Part shown: positions 21,670 to 29,648 of the stretch, one piece after another
How the letters are laid out: the number at the start of each line of letters is the position of its first letter
How positions within the stretch are numbered: the stretch's first letter is position 1
From: Nocardia veterana NBRC 100344
Lineage (GTDB): Bacteria; Actinomycetota; Actinomycetes; Mycobacteriales; Mycobacteriaceae
DNA: 35,270 nucleotides
Direction of reading: 5' to 3'
NCBI RefSeq assembly: GCF_000308855.1
Contig: NZ_BAGM01000084.1
Location: forward strand, 1-35,270
Translations under genes and position numbers: made by a program
The notes under the pieces: model-generated
Seen by the model: only the letters and a program-made list of their open reading frames with translations
Told to the model about the DNA's origin: nothing
Database searches by the model: none

Positions 21670-22536
21670 GTGAGCAACGAAGCTGACTTCACCGAGCCCC
21701 GTCCGATCACCTTTCGCGGCCACGGCGGTATCACGCTGGCCGGGGAGAGCTGGGGGCCGGCCGACGGCCCGCTCGCGGTCTTCCTGCACGGCGGCGGCCA
21801 GACCCGGCACTCGTGGAAGGAATCGGGCGCCGCGCTGGCGAAGGTCGGTATGCACGCGATTCTGCTCGACGCACGCGGCCACGGCGAAAGCGATTGGGCT
21901 CCCGACGGCGACTACTCGCGGGCGGCGATGACCGCCGATCTGCTCGGCATCCTCGCCGAACTCGACCGGCCCGCGATCGTGGTCGGCGCGAGCATGGGTG
22001 GGCTGACCGCACTACTGGCCACCGCCCGGCCCGGCCGGGAGCGCATCGCCGGGCTCGTCCTGGTCGACGTCGTTCCGCGGCCCGAGCACAAGGGCGTGGA
22101 ACGGGTGCTCAATTTCCTCGGCGGACATCCCGAGGGGTTCGCCTCGCTCGAGGAGGCCGCCGATGCCGTGGCCGAGTATCTGCCGCATCGCAGCCGCCCG
22201 CGGAATCCGGACGGGCTGCGGCGCAACCTGCGGCTGCGTGAGGACGGCCGCTGGTACTGGCACTGGGATCCGGCGATGATGTCGAGCCGGCCCGAGGACA
22301 TCGAATTGCAGACCGGCGATCTCGAGGACGCCGCGCGGGCGCTCGAGATCCCGGTGCTGCTGGTGCGCGGCCGCCTGTCGGACGTGGTGAGCGAACAGGG
22401 CGTGGCCGAGTTCCGCGCCCTGGTGCCTAATCTGGAATACGTCGAGATCAAGGGCGCGGCACATACCGCGGCCAGCGATGTCAACGACGAATTCTCCGAT
22501 GCGGTGGTCGATTTCGTCCGCGCCCACCTGAGCTGA
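21670..22536 (+). CDS. Alpha/beta-hydrolase fold protein
   Basis: A 288-residue cytoplasmic hydrolase of unknown substrate. It shows the oxyanion motif VFLHGGGQTRHSW, the nucleophile elbow VGASMGGLTALL (Ser of GASMG), an acid in LVRGRLSDVVSEQGV, and the catalytic His in IKGAAHTAASD. The group includes non-haem peroxidase-like and lactonase-like enzymes; I cannot choose between them. The start is placed at the GTG at 21670 (VSNEADFTEP), which follows GATGCT by 6 nt, a possible leaderless promoter. An ATG at 21652 is an alternative. It diverges from the pyr operon. A 7-bp hairpin follows the gene. Confidence 0.85.
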   Translation: MSNEADFTEPRPITFRGHGGITLAGESWGPADGPLAVFLHGGGQTRHSWKESGAALAKVGMHAILLDARGHGESDWAPDGDYSRAAMTADLLGILAELDRPAIVVGASMGGLTALLATARPGRERIAGLVLVDVVPRPEHKGVERVLNFLGGHPEGFASLEEAADAVAEYLPHRSRPRNPDGLRRNLRLREDGRWYWHWDPAMMSSRPEDIELQTGDLEDAARALEIPVLLVRGRLSDVVSEQGVAEFRALVPNLEYVEIKGAAHTAASDVNDEFSDAVVDFVRAHLS

Positions 22537-22549
22537 AGCGAGCCCCATC

Positions 22550-22570
22550 GGCCGGCCCGCAGAGCCGGCC
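22550..22570 (+). terminator. Hairpin after the hydrolase gene
   Basis: GGCCGGC-CCGCAGA-GCCGGCC, a perfect 7-bp stem 13 nt past the stop codon and just before the SOS box of the next gene. It has no T-run. It would separate the hydrolase transcript from the alkB-like gene. Confidence 0.5.
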
Positions 22571-22581
22571 CGGGCAGCTGC

Positions 22582-22597
22582 TTGAACATATGTTCGA
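22582..22597. promoter_or_regulatory. LexA (SOS) box
   Basis: TTGAACATATGTTCGA differs at one position from the actinobacterial/Gram-positive SOS box TCGAAC-N4-GTTCGA. It ends directly before a TAGAAT -10-like hexamer (22598-22603) and 20 nt before the GTG of the AlkB-like gene, so LexA bound here would block that promoter. Confidence 0.8.
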
Positions 22598-22617
22598 TAG
22601 AATGTAGATTCGAGCAC

Positions 22618-23244
22618 GTGTCGACACCGCTGCAGAGATCGCTGTTCGACGGCTTCGGTGAGATCGAACTGGGGCCGCTGACCGGCGTGCGTCGCACCCG
22701 GTTGACCGAGGGCGCGTGGGTCGATCTGCTCCCGGGATGGTTGCGCGGGGCCGACGAACTGTTCGAACGGCTGGCCACCTGCGTTCCGTGGCGGGCCGAC
22801 CGCCGGCCGATGTACGACCGCGTCGTCGACGTGCCACGGCTGCTGCGGCACTACGGCGAAGACGAGGCTTGGCCGGATCCCGTTCTGAACGAAGCGAGCG
22901 CGGCCTTGAGCGGGTACTACGGGCGCGAACTCGGCGAACCGTTCCGGACCGCCGGCCTGTGCTATTACCGCGACGGCCGCGACAGCGTGGCCTGGCACGG
23001 TGATACCGGTGGCCGCGGGTCCACCGACGACACCATGGTCGCGATCCTTTCGATCGGCGCACCGCGCGCGCTGCTACTACGTCCGCGCGGCGGCGGGGCG
23101 AGCATCCGCTACCAGGTCGGGCACGGCGACCTGCTCGTGATGGGCGGCTCCTGCCAGCGCACGTGGGAACACGCGGTGCCGAAGACGCGGCGGCCGGTGG
23201 GTCCGCGGATCAGCATCCAATTCCGCCCCCGTGGGGTCCACTGA
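22618..23244 (+). CDS. AlkB-like 2-oxoglutarate/Fe(II) dioxygenase, SOS-controlled
   Basis: Likely repairs alkylated bases in DNA or RNA by oxidative demethylation. The 208-residue protein has the iron ligands WHGDTGG (HxD), a distal His in TWEHAVPKT, and the 2-oxoglutarate-binding Arg region GPRISIQFRPRG. Substrate-loop features include MYDRVVDVPRLLRHY and GLCYYRDGRDSVAWH, as in bacterial AlkB2/3-type proteins. I chose the GTG at 22618 (VSTPLQRSLFDGF); a TTG-started frame at 22582 would begin inside the SOS box. The LexA box links it to the DNA-damage response. Confidence 0.9.
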   Translation: MSTPLQRSLFDGFGEIELGPLTGVRRTRLTEGAWVDLLPGWLRGADELFERLATCVPWRADRRPMYDRVVDVPRLLRHYGEDEAWPDPVLNEASAALSGYYGRELGEPFRTAGLCYYRDGRDSVAWHGDTGGRGSTDDTMVAILSIGAPRALLLRPRGGGASIRYQVGHGDLLVMGGSCQRTWEHAVPKTRRPVGPRISIQFRPRGVH

Positions 23245-23280
23245 CGAAATCGGCGACGGCGGATTGTCACCCCGGCCCGC

Positions 23281-23286
23281 TAGATT
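23281..23286 (+). promoter_or_regulatory. -10 element of a probably leaderless promoter
   Basis: TAGATT ends 6 nt before the ATG of the HD-domain gene, which has no ribosome site. The spacing fits transcription starting at the ATG. Confidence 0.45.
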
Positions 23287-23292
23287 GGGCGG

Positions 23293-24033
23293 ATGGAGTC
23301 GATCGGGGCGGGCATTCTGGCGGCCATGCCGTTGCACACCCTCAGCGATGTGCACGGCGAAGAAGGGCTGCGACAACGACTGCTGCTCGAGTCGCAGCGG
23401 AAACTGCCCGATGCCGAACGAGTCGACGCCGCACTCGAATTCGTGGCCGACCTGCACCGGAACGACAACTACGGCCGCGAACCCTATCTCAATCACCTGT
23501 TGCGGGTGGCGATCCGCATCGTGAGCCACTACGAGGTGCACGACACCGAGGTGGTGCTGGCCGGGCTGCTGCACGATGCCGTCGAGGATCATGCGGCCGA
23601 CCTCGCCGCCCTCGGCGGCGGGCAGGAGCCGGAGGCGGACTCCACTGCGGCGGCGCTCGCGGTGCTGGCGGAACGGTTCGGCGAGCGCGTGGCGAATCTC
23701 GTTGCGGCGGTGACCAATCCGGCTCACGACCCGGGCGAGGACCGGCACATCCGATACCGCGACCACGTGGCCGAGAGCCTGGACCGCGACCCGTGGGCAC
23801 GGGTCGTGAAGATTTCCGACTTCACCGACAACGGCGTCGGGATCCTCTATGCCGACGAACAGGCCGTCATGTCCAAACTCGCCACCAAGTACCGGCCGCT
23901 CACCGCGGTCTACCGGGAACTGATCACCCGCCCGGACACGCCGTTGGCACCGCATGTCAAGCAGCACATTCTCGAGCAACTCGACACCGCGGATGCCCGT
24001 TTCGACGTGATCCTGGCCGCCGAGGACGACTGA
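23293..24033 (+). CDS. HD-domain phosphohydrolase, similar to the (p)ppGpp hydrolase domain
   Basis: A 246-residue cytoplasmic metal-dependent phosphohydrolase. The metal set is complete: His68 in YLNHLLRVA, His94-Asp95 in LLHDAVEDH, and Asp176 in VVKISDFTDN. HDAVED at 94-99 also gives the Glu-Asp pair that RelA/SpoT hydrolase domains and Mesh1-type enzymes use. There is no synthetase, TGS or ACT domain, so this is a stand-alone hydrolase. The substrate could be (p)ppGpp, NADPH (as for Mesh1) or another nucleotide; sequence does not decide. It converges with the GXWXG gene, with only 4 bp between their ends. Confidence 0.82.
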   Translation: MESIGAGILAAMPLHTLSDVHGEEGLRQRLLLESQRKLPDAERVDAALEFVADLHRNDNYGREPYLNHLLRVAIRIVSHYEVHDTEVVLAGLLHDAVEDHAADLAALGGGQEPEADSTAAALAVLAERFGERVANLVAAVTNPAHDPGEDRHIRYRDHVAESLDRDPWARVVKISDFTDNGVGILYADEQAVMSKLATKYRPLTAVYRELITRPDTPLAPHVKQHILEQLDTADARFDVILAAEDD

Positions 24034-24037
24034 GCGG

Positions 24038-24589
24038 TTATCCGCGTTCGCGACGCAGGCTGAAGAAATAGGGGGCGTTCGACCCGCGCATATCCATCAC
24101 CCCGAGCAGGGTGTCCGCGTCGACCCGACGGAAGATGTCGACGATGGGCAGATGGTCGTAGATCATGGCCGCGCTGGTTCGGCCGCGGAATTCGATCTCG
24201 CGCAGGCGGGCGCGACTGTGCCGGGTCCGCAGCAGCGGGCGCAGGACCGGCAGCAGGCGTCGCGCCGCCCGGAAGCCCGCCGGCGGCAGAGTTCCGGCCA
24301 GCGCCAGCGGCACCCGGCGGGGGTCGACCGGAAAGACCCGGCCGTCCGGCCCGGCGAACAGCAGTGGCTGCACCTCATCCGGCGAGTCGAACTGCTTTCC
24401 GTACCAACCGGATTCGACCAGCACGCCGGCCCACGGATGCCCGGTGTCCAGTTCGTCGCCGGTCCAGCGGCCGGTGGTGATCTCGCCGACCGTCACCTCC
24501 GGCAGGCTGTCGTACAGCTGCCACGCCTGCTCCGGGGTCGCGCGACCCGCGCGAAGTTCCGCCAGACGAGCCGCACCGGCGCCGGCCAT
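24038..24589 (-). CDS. GXWXG / DUF4334 domain protein
   Basis: A 183-residue protein of unknown function. The N-terminal GXWXG domain has its signature as EITTGRWTGDELDTGHPWAG, followed by WYGKQFDSPDEVQPLLF. The C-terminal DUF4334 part has IEFRGRTSAAMIYDHLPIVD, then FRRVDADTLLGVMDMRG. The pair of domains is common in actinobacteria and has no established activity; a beta-barrel ligand-binding fold is plausible. The ATG at 24589 has AGGAGG 5 nt upstream. It diverges from the serpin-like gene across 294 bp that hold no gene; a small TTCCG-CTT-CGGAA inverted repeat lies 30 bp before its start. Confidence 0.82.
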   Translation of the reverse strand: MAGAGAARLAELRAGRATPEQAWQLYDSLPEVTVGEITTGRWTGDELDTGHPWAGVLVESGWYGKQFDSPDEVQPLLFAGPDGRVFPVDPRRVPLALAGTLPPAGFRAARRLLPVLRPLLRTRHSRARLREIEFRGRTSAAMIYDHLPIVDIFRRVDADTLLGVMDMRGSNAPYFFSLRRERG

Positions 24590-24883
24590 CCCTACCTCCT
24601 GCGACCTCCCGCGGACAGTTCCGCTTCGGAAGGATGACACACATCGACCGCAACGCCTCAACAGGTTCGGCCACCCACACGCAATTTCGGCCATTGTGCG
24701 CCGACCGTCGTCTCGCGTGGCGTGACGCAGACCACCCCCGAACGGCCTGGACCTCGAGTGCGGTTGAGGAACCAGACTTGTCGGCGGATCGGTTCGATCC
24801 TCCGGGCCACCAGGATCCGGACGCGCCCCGGCCGCCCACGTACACCCCGGCAGGGGCGCACTGCCCGTCGGTAGGCTTTCGCC

Positions 24884-26026
24884 ATGCAGCCGAGCCTCGC
24901 ACCCGATGTGGCAGCCGCCAATGCTCTGACCGAAAAGTGGTGTGAGGCAGCAGGTTCCGAGGATTTCGCGCTGTCCGGCTGTGGTATCTGGCCGCTGCTG
25001 GCGCTGCTGGCCAGACCGGCCGCCGAACCGGCCCGCAGCGAGCTCGCCACCGCGGCCGGAATTTCCGCCATGTCCGCCCACGACGCGGCGATCACGCTGC
25101 TGCGCCGGATCGAGGCCGCCGAGTCGATACGCGCCGCCCTCGGAGTGTGGGTGCGCGACGGTGTCGGGCTGCGCGACGAGTGGCTGCGCACCCTGCCGCC
25201 GGGAACGATCGCCGCACTGCGAGGGACGGAGGGATTGGACGACTGGGCGCGGCAGCACACCGACGGCCTGATCGACCGATTCCCGGCCCCGATCGGCCCG
25301 GCGACGGCCTTCGCGCTGGCCACCGCGGTGGTCGCCCGCACCGCGTGGCGGCAGAGTTTTCACGCCGATGTGCTGGAACCGGCGACCGGACCGTGGCGCG
25401 GCCACCGCGGACCGGCCCTCGCGCGGTACAGCACCGACCTCGGTGACGCCGCCGTCCTGGTGGCCGACACGCCCGTTTCGCGGGTCGTGGTCCGTGGCGC
25501 CTCCGATCTGGATGTCCATCTGCTACTCGGCGCGCAGGACGCCCCGGCCGCCGCGGTGCTGGCGGCAGGTCTCGGCGCGCTCGACGGTTCGGTGGATACC
25601 CGCCGGCCCGCATCGGACGCCGCCGGCCCCGGGCTCGAGGTGCGGCACGTGACCGCGGTCGCGGATACGCTGCGAATCCAGCTGCCGCCGTTCATGATTC
25701 GCTCCACCCACGATCTGCTGCGTGAGCCGGCGCGGTTCGGCCTGACGGCCGCGACCACCGCCGAGCACAACCCCTTCCCGGGCCTGTCGCCGACCGCGTT
25801 ACGGGTGACCGCCGCCGCCCAGGACGTCTGTGCCCGATTCACCGCCGACGGTTTCGCGGCCGCGGCGGTCACCGCGGTGCTGATGGAACCGACGGGTATG
25901 CCGCCGGCTCCTTCCGACGCCCTGATGATCGCGGTGGACTTCGACCGGCCCTTCGGCTTCCTCGCGGTGCACCGGCCCACCGGACTCGTGATCGTGGCCG
26001 GATGGGTCGCCACTCCCGGATCCTGA
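24884..26026 (+). CDS. Serpin-like protein
   Basis: A 380-residue protein of normal serpin length. The C-terminal signature is clear: VDFDRPFGFLAVHRPTGLVI, then VAGWV, as in the conserved serpin strands s4B/s5B. RIQLPPFMIRSTHDLLRE and the following ARFGLTAATTAEHNPFPGLS match the s3A-s2C region. The reactive-loop hinge reads RFTADGFAAAAVTAV: Gly and the small-residue run are kept, but Phe stands where inhibitory serpins have a small residue (P14). Inhibition of a protease is thus uncertain. No signal peptide is seen, so it is probably cytoplasmic. TAGGCT ends 6 nt before the ATG, and there is no ribosome site. Confidence 0.82.
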   Translation: MQPSLAPDVAAANALTEKWCEAAGSEDFALSGCGIWPLLALLARPAAEPARSELATAAGISAMSAHDAAITLLRRIEAAESIRAALGVWVRDGVGLRDEWLRTLPPGTIAALRGTEGLDDWARQHTDGLIDRFPAPIGPATAFALATAVVARTAWRQSFHADVLEPATGPWRGHRGPALARYSTDLGDAAVLVADTPVSRVVVRGASDLDVHLLLGAQDAPAAAVLAAGLGALDGSVDTRRPASDAAGPGLEVRHVTAVADTLRIQLPPFMIRSTHDLLREPARFGLTAATTAEHNPFPGLSPTALRVTAAAQDVCARFTADGFAAAAVTAVLMEPTGMPPAPSDALMIAVDFDRPFGFLAVHRPTGLVIVAGWVATPGS

Positions 26027-26091
26027 ATCCGCTCGGCGCATGGGAGCCGACCGGTCCGCGCGGCCGTGCCCGGCGATGCGATGATGGCCGG

Positions 26092-27336
26092 ATGTCCGAA
26101 CCGGTGACGCCCGAGTGCCGTACGCACGACTCGGAGCCGGAAGAGGCGGCCGCGCCCCGCCTGCTGGATCGGATTCGCATCGCCGTACTCGTGGCCGGCG
26201 TCGTGTGCGTCCTGGCCGGATGGCTGCCACGCGCCGACGCCGAGGCGAATATGCGCCGGATCGGGCCGCTGTTGTTGTTTCTCGGCAGCGTTATCGTGCT
26301 GGCCCACTTGGCTCGCCGGGCACAGGTATTCGATGTGATCGCCCACCGCATCGCGATCGCGGGACGGGGACACTACCCGGCCCTGTTCGTGCTGTGCGTC
26401 GGTTTCGCCGCCGCGACGACGACGGTGCTCAATCTGGACACCACCGCGGTCCTGCTGACCCCCGTCATGCTGGCCTTGGCCGGGCCCGCACGGATCCCCG
26501 CGTTGCCGCTGGCCATGACGACGCTGTGGCTGGCGAACACCGCGAGCCTGCTACTGCCGGTGTCCAACCTCACCAATCTGCTCGCCGCCGACCGAATCGG
26601 GCTCGACGCCACCGCCTTCGCGGCCAGAATGTGGCTGCCGCAGCTGATCTCGCTCGCCGCGACCATGGCGGCGCTGTGGATCTGGTACTGGCGACGCGGT
26701 CGCCGCGGTACCGATCGCTACGTGCCACCGCCCCCGATCCGGTTGCGCACCAGACGGGAGCGCGCGCTGTTCAGCACGGCCGGCGGCGCCTGCGTGCTGT
26801 TCGTCGCGGCGATCCCGTTCGTCGGCGACGACATCGGCTATGCCGCCCTCGCGGCGGCGATCCTCGCGATCGCCGGATTCGCCGTCCTCGACCGGGAGGC
26901 GCTGCGGCCGTCCCTGATCCCGTGGCAGCTGCTGATCTTCGTGGTCGGCTTGTTCTTGGTCATCCCGACCCTGGGCCGGTACGGACTGTCGGATCTGATG
27001 GCCGCGCTGATCGGTACGGATTCCGGAGCGGCCGGGGCCTACCGCGCGGCCGGGGCCGGCCTCGGCCTGTCGAACATCGTCAACAACCTGCCCGCCTACA
27101 CCGCCGGCGAGGCGGTCATACCGCCCGACCACCGAAACCAATTGCTGTCCTTGCTGATCGGCACGAACGCCGGCGCGCTCGCCACGCCGTGGGCGTCGCT
27201 GGCCACGCTGCTGTGCCTGGAATTCTGCCGCTCGCACGCCGTCCGGGTGCCGCCCCTTCGTTTCGTGGGTACCGGCCTGGCGCTCGGCGTGATCGCGACC
27301 GCCGGCGCCGTGGGCGGCGTCCTGCTCACGGGCTGA
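26092..27336 (+). CDS. ArsB/NhaD-type ion permease (SLC13-like family)
   Basis: A 414-residue integral membrane protein with about ten hydrophobic segments, starting near residue 27 (RIAVLVAGVVCVLAGWL). Two inverted signature regions are seen: TTVLNLDTTAVLLTPVMLAL and GLGLSNIVNNLPAYTAGEAV, the paired hairpin-type motifs of the ion transporter superfamily with arsenite and Na+/H+ carriers. No arsR, arsC or other ars gene is nearby, so arsenite export is not supported by context. I chose the ATG at 26092 (MSEPVTPECRTH), 6 nt after a GATGAT hexamer. The 3' end overlaps the converging TetR gene by 11 bp. Confidence 0.85.
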   Translation: MSEPVTPECRTHDSEPEEAAAPRLLDRIRIAVLVAGVVCVLAGWLPRADAEANMRRIGPLLLFLGSVIVLAHLARRAQVFDVIAHRIAIAGRGHYPALFVLCVGFAAATTTVLNLDTTAVLLTPVMLALAGPARIPALPLAMTTLWLANTASLLLPVSNLTNLLAADRIGLDATAFAARMWLPQLISLAATMAALWIWYWRRGRRGTDRYVPPPPIRLRTRRERALFSTAGGACVLFVAAIPFVGDDIGYAALAAAILAIAGFAVLDREALRPSLIPWQLLIFVVGLFLVIPTLGRYGLSDLMAALIGTDSGAAGAYRAAGAGLGLSNIVNNLPAYTAGEAVIPPDHRNQLLSLLIGTNAGALATPWASLATLLCLEFCRSHAVRVPPLRFVGTGLALGVIATAGAVGGVLLTG

Positions 27337-27898
27337 CCACGGCCAGCACCACCTGACGCACGGCCACCCGCAGCCGCGCCGCCTGCCCCTCGCGCACTGC
27401 GGTGAGGGCGTAGTCGCTGCCCAGCATGCCGAACAGGAGATGACCCACCGCCTCGGCATCGATGTCCGGACGGGCCTCGCCCAACAGCTTCGTGATGTGC
27501 TCCGCCCACGTGGCGTGAAACTCCGAGGTGCGCGGATGCGGGGGCACACTGCGGTAGGCCGCGACCATCAATTCGACATTGTCGGCGACCATCGTCGCCA
27601 TCGCATCGAAGAAGGCGAGCAGCCGTTCCCCCGCCGGCGCCCCCGGACCCAGCGGCGGCGGACCGTCGGTGATCGCGGCCCGCAACGTGTCGGCGGGTTC
27701 GGCCACCATCGCGTGCAACAGCCCGGCGCGGGAGCCGAAGCGATGAAACACGGTGCCCTTGCCGACTCCGGCCGCCGCGGCCACCCGATCCATGGTCACG
27801 GCCTCGGCCCCGCCCTCGGCCAGCAGCGCGCGGGTCGCATCGAGGATCGCGCGCCGATTGCGCGCCGCATCGGCTCGTTCTCTGCGCTGCTGCGCCAC
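27326..27898 (-). CDS. TetR-family transcriptional regulator
   Basis: A 190-residue repressor. The N-terminal helix-turn-helix is typical (RRAILDATRALLAEGGAEAV, TMDRVAAAAGVGKGTVFHRF). The C-terminal half has the TetR_C pattern of actinobacterial regulators (LLFGMLGSDYALTAVREGQA). It begins with a GTG and diverges from the quinone-oxidoreductase gene. Two 15-bp boxes in opposite orientation lie in the shared 90-bp region. It most likely represses itself and the oxidoreductase. Confidence 0.92.
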   Translation of the reverse strand: MAQQRRERADAARNRRAILDATRALLAEGGAEAVTMDRVAAAAGVGKGTVFHRFGSRAGLLHAMVAEPADTLRAAITDGPPPLGPGAPAGERLLAFFDAMATMVADNVELMVAAYRSVPPHPRTSEFHATWAEHITKLLGEARPDIDAEAVGHLLFGMLGSDYALTAVREGQAARLRVAVRQVVLAVVSP

Positions 27899-27914
27899 GG
27901 TGCACTCACTCCCG

Positions 27915-27944
27915 TTGACAAAGTTGACCGACGGTCCATATTCT
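27915..27944 (+). promoter_or_regulatory. Promoter of the quinone oxidoreductase gene
   Basis: TTGACA (27915-27920) and TATTCT (27939-27944) with an 18-bp spacer. The first operator box lies inside the spacer, so bound repressor would exclude RNA polymerase. Confidence 0.6.
27924..27938. promoter_or_regulatory. TetR operator box 1
   Basis: TTGACCGACGGTCCA; its reverse complement matches box 2 at 13 of 15 positions. The core GACCG-A-CGGTC is itself palindromic. Confidence 0.65.
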
Positions 27945-27959
27945 TCCGGACGAAGTATC

Positions 27960-27974
27960 TGGACCGTTAGTCAA
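27960..27974. promoter_or_regulatory. TetR operator box 2
   Basis: TGGACCGTTAGTCAA, in inverted orientation to box 1 with centres 36 bp apart. It lies just downstream of the plus-strand promoter, close to the ribosome site of the oxidoreductase gene. Confidence 0.65.
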
Positions 27975-27988
27975 GTTATGAGGTTGAT

Positions 27989-28966
27989 ATGCAGGCAATC
28001 GTAATGACCGGCGTCGGCGGACCGGAGGTCCTCGTCGCGCGGGAGGTGGACGAGCCCAGCCCGCAGCCCGGCGAGCTGCTGGTCCGCGTGGAGGCGGTCC
28101 CGGTGCTGTACCCGGAGACGATGTTGCGTTCGGGCATGTTCCCGACGCCGGCCCCGACCCCGACGGTTTTCGGCACGCAGGCGGTCGGGGTCGTCACCGC
28201 CGTCGCCGACGACGTCGACCCCGAATGGAAAGGACAACGGGTTCTGGTGGCGCGCAACGATTTCGGCAGTTACGCCGAATGGATGTGCGCCCCCGCGGAA
28301 TCCGCGGTGCGCGTGCCGGACACCTTGAGCCCCGATGCCGCCGCGGCGGTGGCGATGAGCGGATCGGTGGCCCTGACCCTCCTGGAGACCGCGGCACTCT
28401 CCGGCGGCGAGACGGTCCTGATCGAGGCCGCCGCCACCGGAATCGGCGGCTACCTCACCCAGTTGGCGCGGCGAGCCGGCGCCGCGCACATCATCGCCAC
28501 CGCCGGCGGGGCGGCCAAAATCGAACGCGCTCGCGAACTAGGCGCGCACACGGTCGTCGATCACCGCGATCCGGATTGGCCGCGCCGGCTCGGCGAACGC
28601 CTCGGCGACACCACGGTCGACGTGGTTTTCGACTCGATCGGCGGCGAGAGCGCCGCGGCCGTTCTCGACCTCATGACCCCGTTGCGGGGCCGGATGCTCG
28701 GGTACGGCTGGCTTTCCGGCGCCCCCGCTGAGGTGACGACGATGGACCTGATCATGCGCGGTCTCACCTTCACCGGATGCTCCGGGCCGCAGTGGCTGGC
28801 TCGGGTGGCAGCCACGCGGGCGGCGGCGTTCGAACTCGCCGCCGCCGGTGATCTCACCGTGCTGATCGACAGCGTGCTAGCGCTGACGGATGCGGCCGAG
28901 GCCCATCGACGGGTCGACGAGCGCAGTACCGTCGGCACGATCGTGCTGCGCCCCGAATCCGTCTGA
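27989..28966 (+). CDS. Zinc-independent quinone oxidoreductase (MDR family)
   Basis: A 325-residue NADPH-dependent reductase of the QOR type. It begins MQAIVMTGVGGPEVLVAREV. The GroES-like part contains PTVFGTQAVGVVTAVADDVD, and the Rossmann part has VLIEAAATGIGGYLTQLARR (AxxGxG type) and VVDHRDPDW, then VDVVFDSIGG. The structural and catalytic zinc cysteines of alcohol dehydrogenases are absent, which supports quinone or enone reduction. GAGG lies 6 nt before the ATG. Control by the divergent TetR is likely. It converges with the lipoprotein gene, 14 bp between the ends. Confidence 0.9.
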   Translation: MQAIVMTGVGGPEVLVAREVDEPSPQPGELLVRVEAVPVLYPETMLRSGMFPTPAPTPTVFGTQAVGVVTAVADDVDPEWKGQRVLVARNDFGSYAEWMCAPAESAVRVPDTLSPDAAAAVAMSGSVALTLLETAALSGGETVLIEAAATGIGGYLTQLARRAGAAHIIATAGGAAKIERARELGAHTVVDHRDPDWPRRLGERLGDTTVDVVFDSIGGESAAAVLDLMTPLRGRMLGYGWLSGAPAEVTTMDLIMRGLTFTGCSGPQWLARVAATRAAAFELAAAGDLTVLIDSVLALTDAAEAHRRVDERSTVGTIVLRPESV

Positions 28967-28980
28967 GCGCCGCGACCGGC

Positions 28981-29538
28981 TCACTTCGGTTGTGCCAGAC
29001 AGAATGTCGTCTGCGGTTCCGACAGCGTGATCACGCTGTCGGACTCCGGCCCGCACAGCGTCTCGTCGGATTGCCCGTCGATGCGCTGGGCGACCCGGAA
29101 ACTCGCCTCCGAGGAGGCGCAGTCGGCGTACTTGTAGCCGCTGAGCGGTGAATCCGCGTAGCAGAGGCCCGCTTTGAAATTCGGTGCCAGGCACAGGTAC
29201 GCGAGCGTGCCGCCGTTGAGGGTTTCCTCGTACGAGGTGAAATCGGCGCCGCACTCGACCTTGTCGTCGTGCACCTGAGCCACCTTGTAGACGGCCTTGT
29301 CCGACGTGCAGGCGACCGGTTCGGTGTCGGAATCGACGGCCGAAGCGTTGATCACGTTGATGCAATCGCCGACCTTCGCCCGGGCGGTATCGGATTTGTT
29401 GTGGTCCTTGGCGACCTGAACACCCTTGTCGACGCCCTTTTCGACCGCCGAGCATCCGGTCGTGGCCAGGGTCGCCGCCGCGACGATCGCCGGGGCGAGA
29501 CGCAGCACCGCACGTGCTGTCGCCGAATTGAACCGCAT
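28981..29538 (-). CDS. LppU-like putative lipoprotein
   Basis: A 185-residue exported protein. The N-terminus has basic residues, a hydrophobic stretch (LAPAIVAAATLATT) and Gly-Cys at residues 28-29, a lipoprotein-like cleavage site, although TTGC has Thr rather than Leu or Val at -3. The mature domain has regularly placed cysteines (VGDCINVI, EPVACTSD, KVECGADF, LCLAPNF, GLCYADS, YADCASS), as in the LppU/SCO3897 family, probably disulfide-bonded. The ATG at 29538 has AAAGGTGG upstream. Function unknown; likely on the outer face of the membrane. Confidence 0.8.
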   Translation of the reverse strand: MRFNSATARAVLRLAPAIVAAATLATTGCSAVEKGVDKGVQVAKDHNKSDTARAKVGDCINVINASAVDSDTEPVACTSDKAVYKVAQVHDDKVECGADFTSYEETLNGGTLAYLCLAPNFKAGLCYADSPLSGYKYADCASSEASFRVAQRIDGQSDETLCGPESDSVITLSEPQTTFCLAQPK

Positions 29539-29648
29539 CCGTTCCACCTTTTCTAGGTCAAGTGACCGGAACAGTATGCGGGCGAGGTGGCGATCCGTGA
29601 AATTCGGCGGGTTTGCCCGAATTCGGCGGGCCGTGGCGCGCCGTCGGT

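Noticed and set aside
22582..22617. Longer alkB-like protein starting at the TTG at 22582
   Set aside because: The start would lie inside the SOS box and upstream of the likely promoter -10, so it could not be transcribed from it.
26092..27336. Arsenic resistance locus
   Set aside because: Only the permease resembles ArsB; no arsR, arsC or arsA is adjacent, and the neighbouring TetR appears to serve the oxidoreductase.
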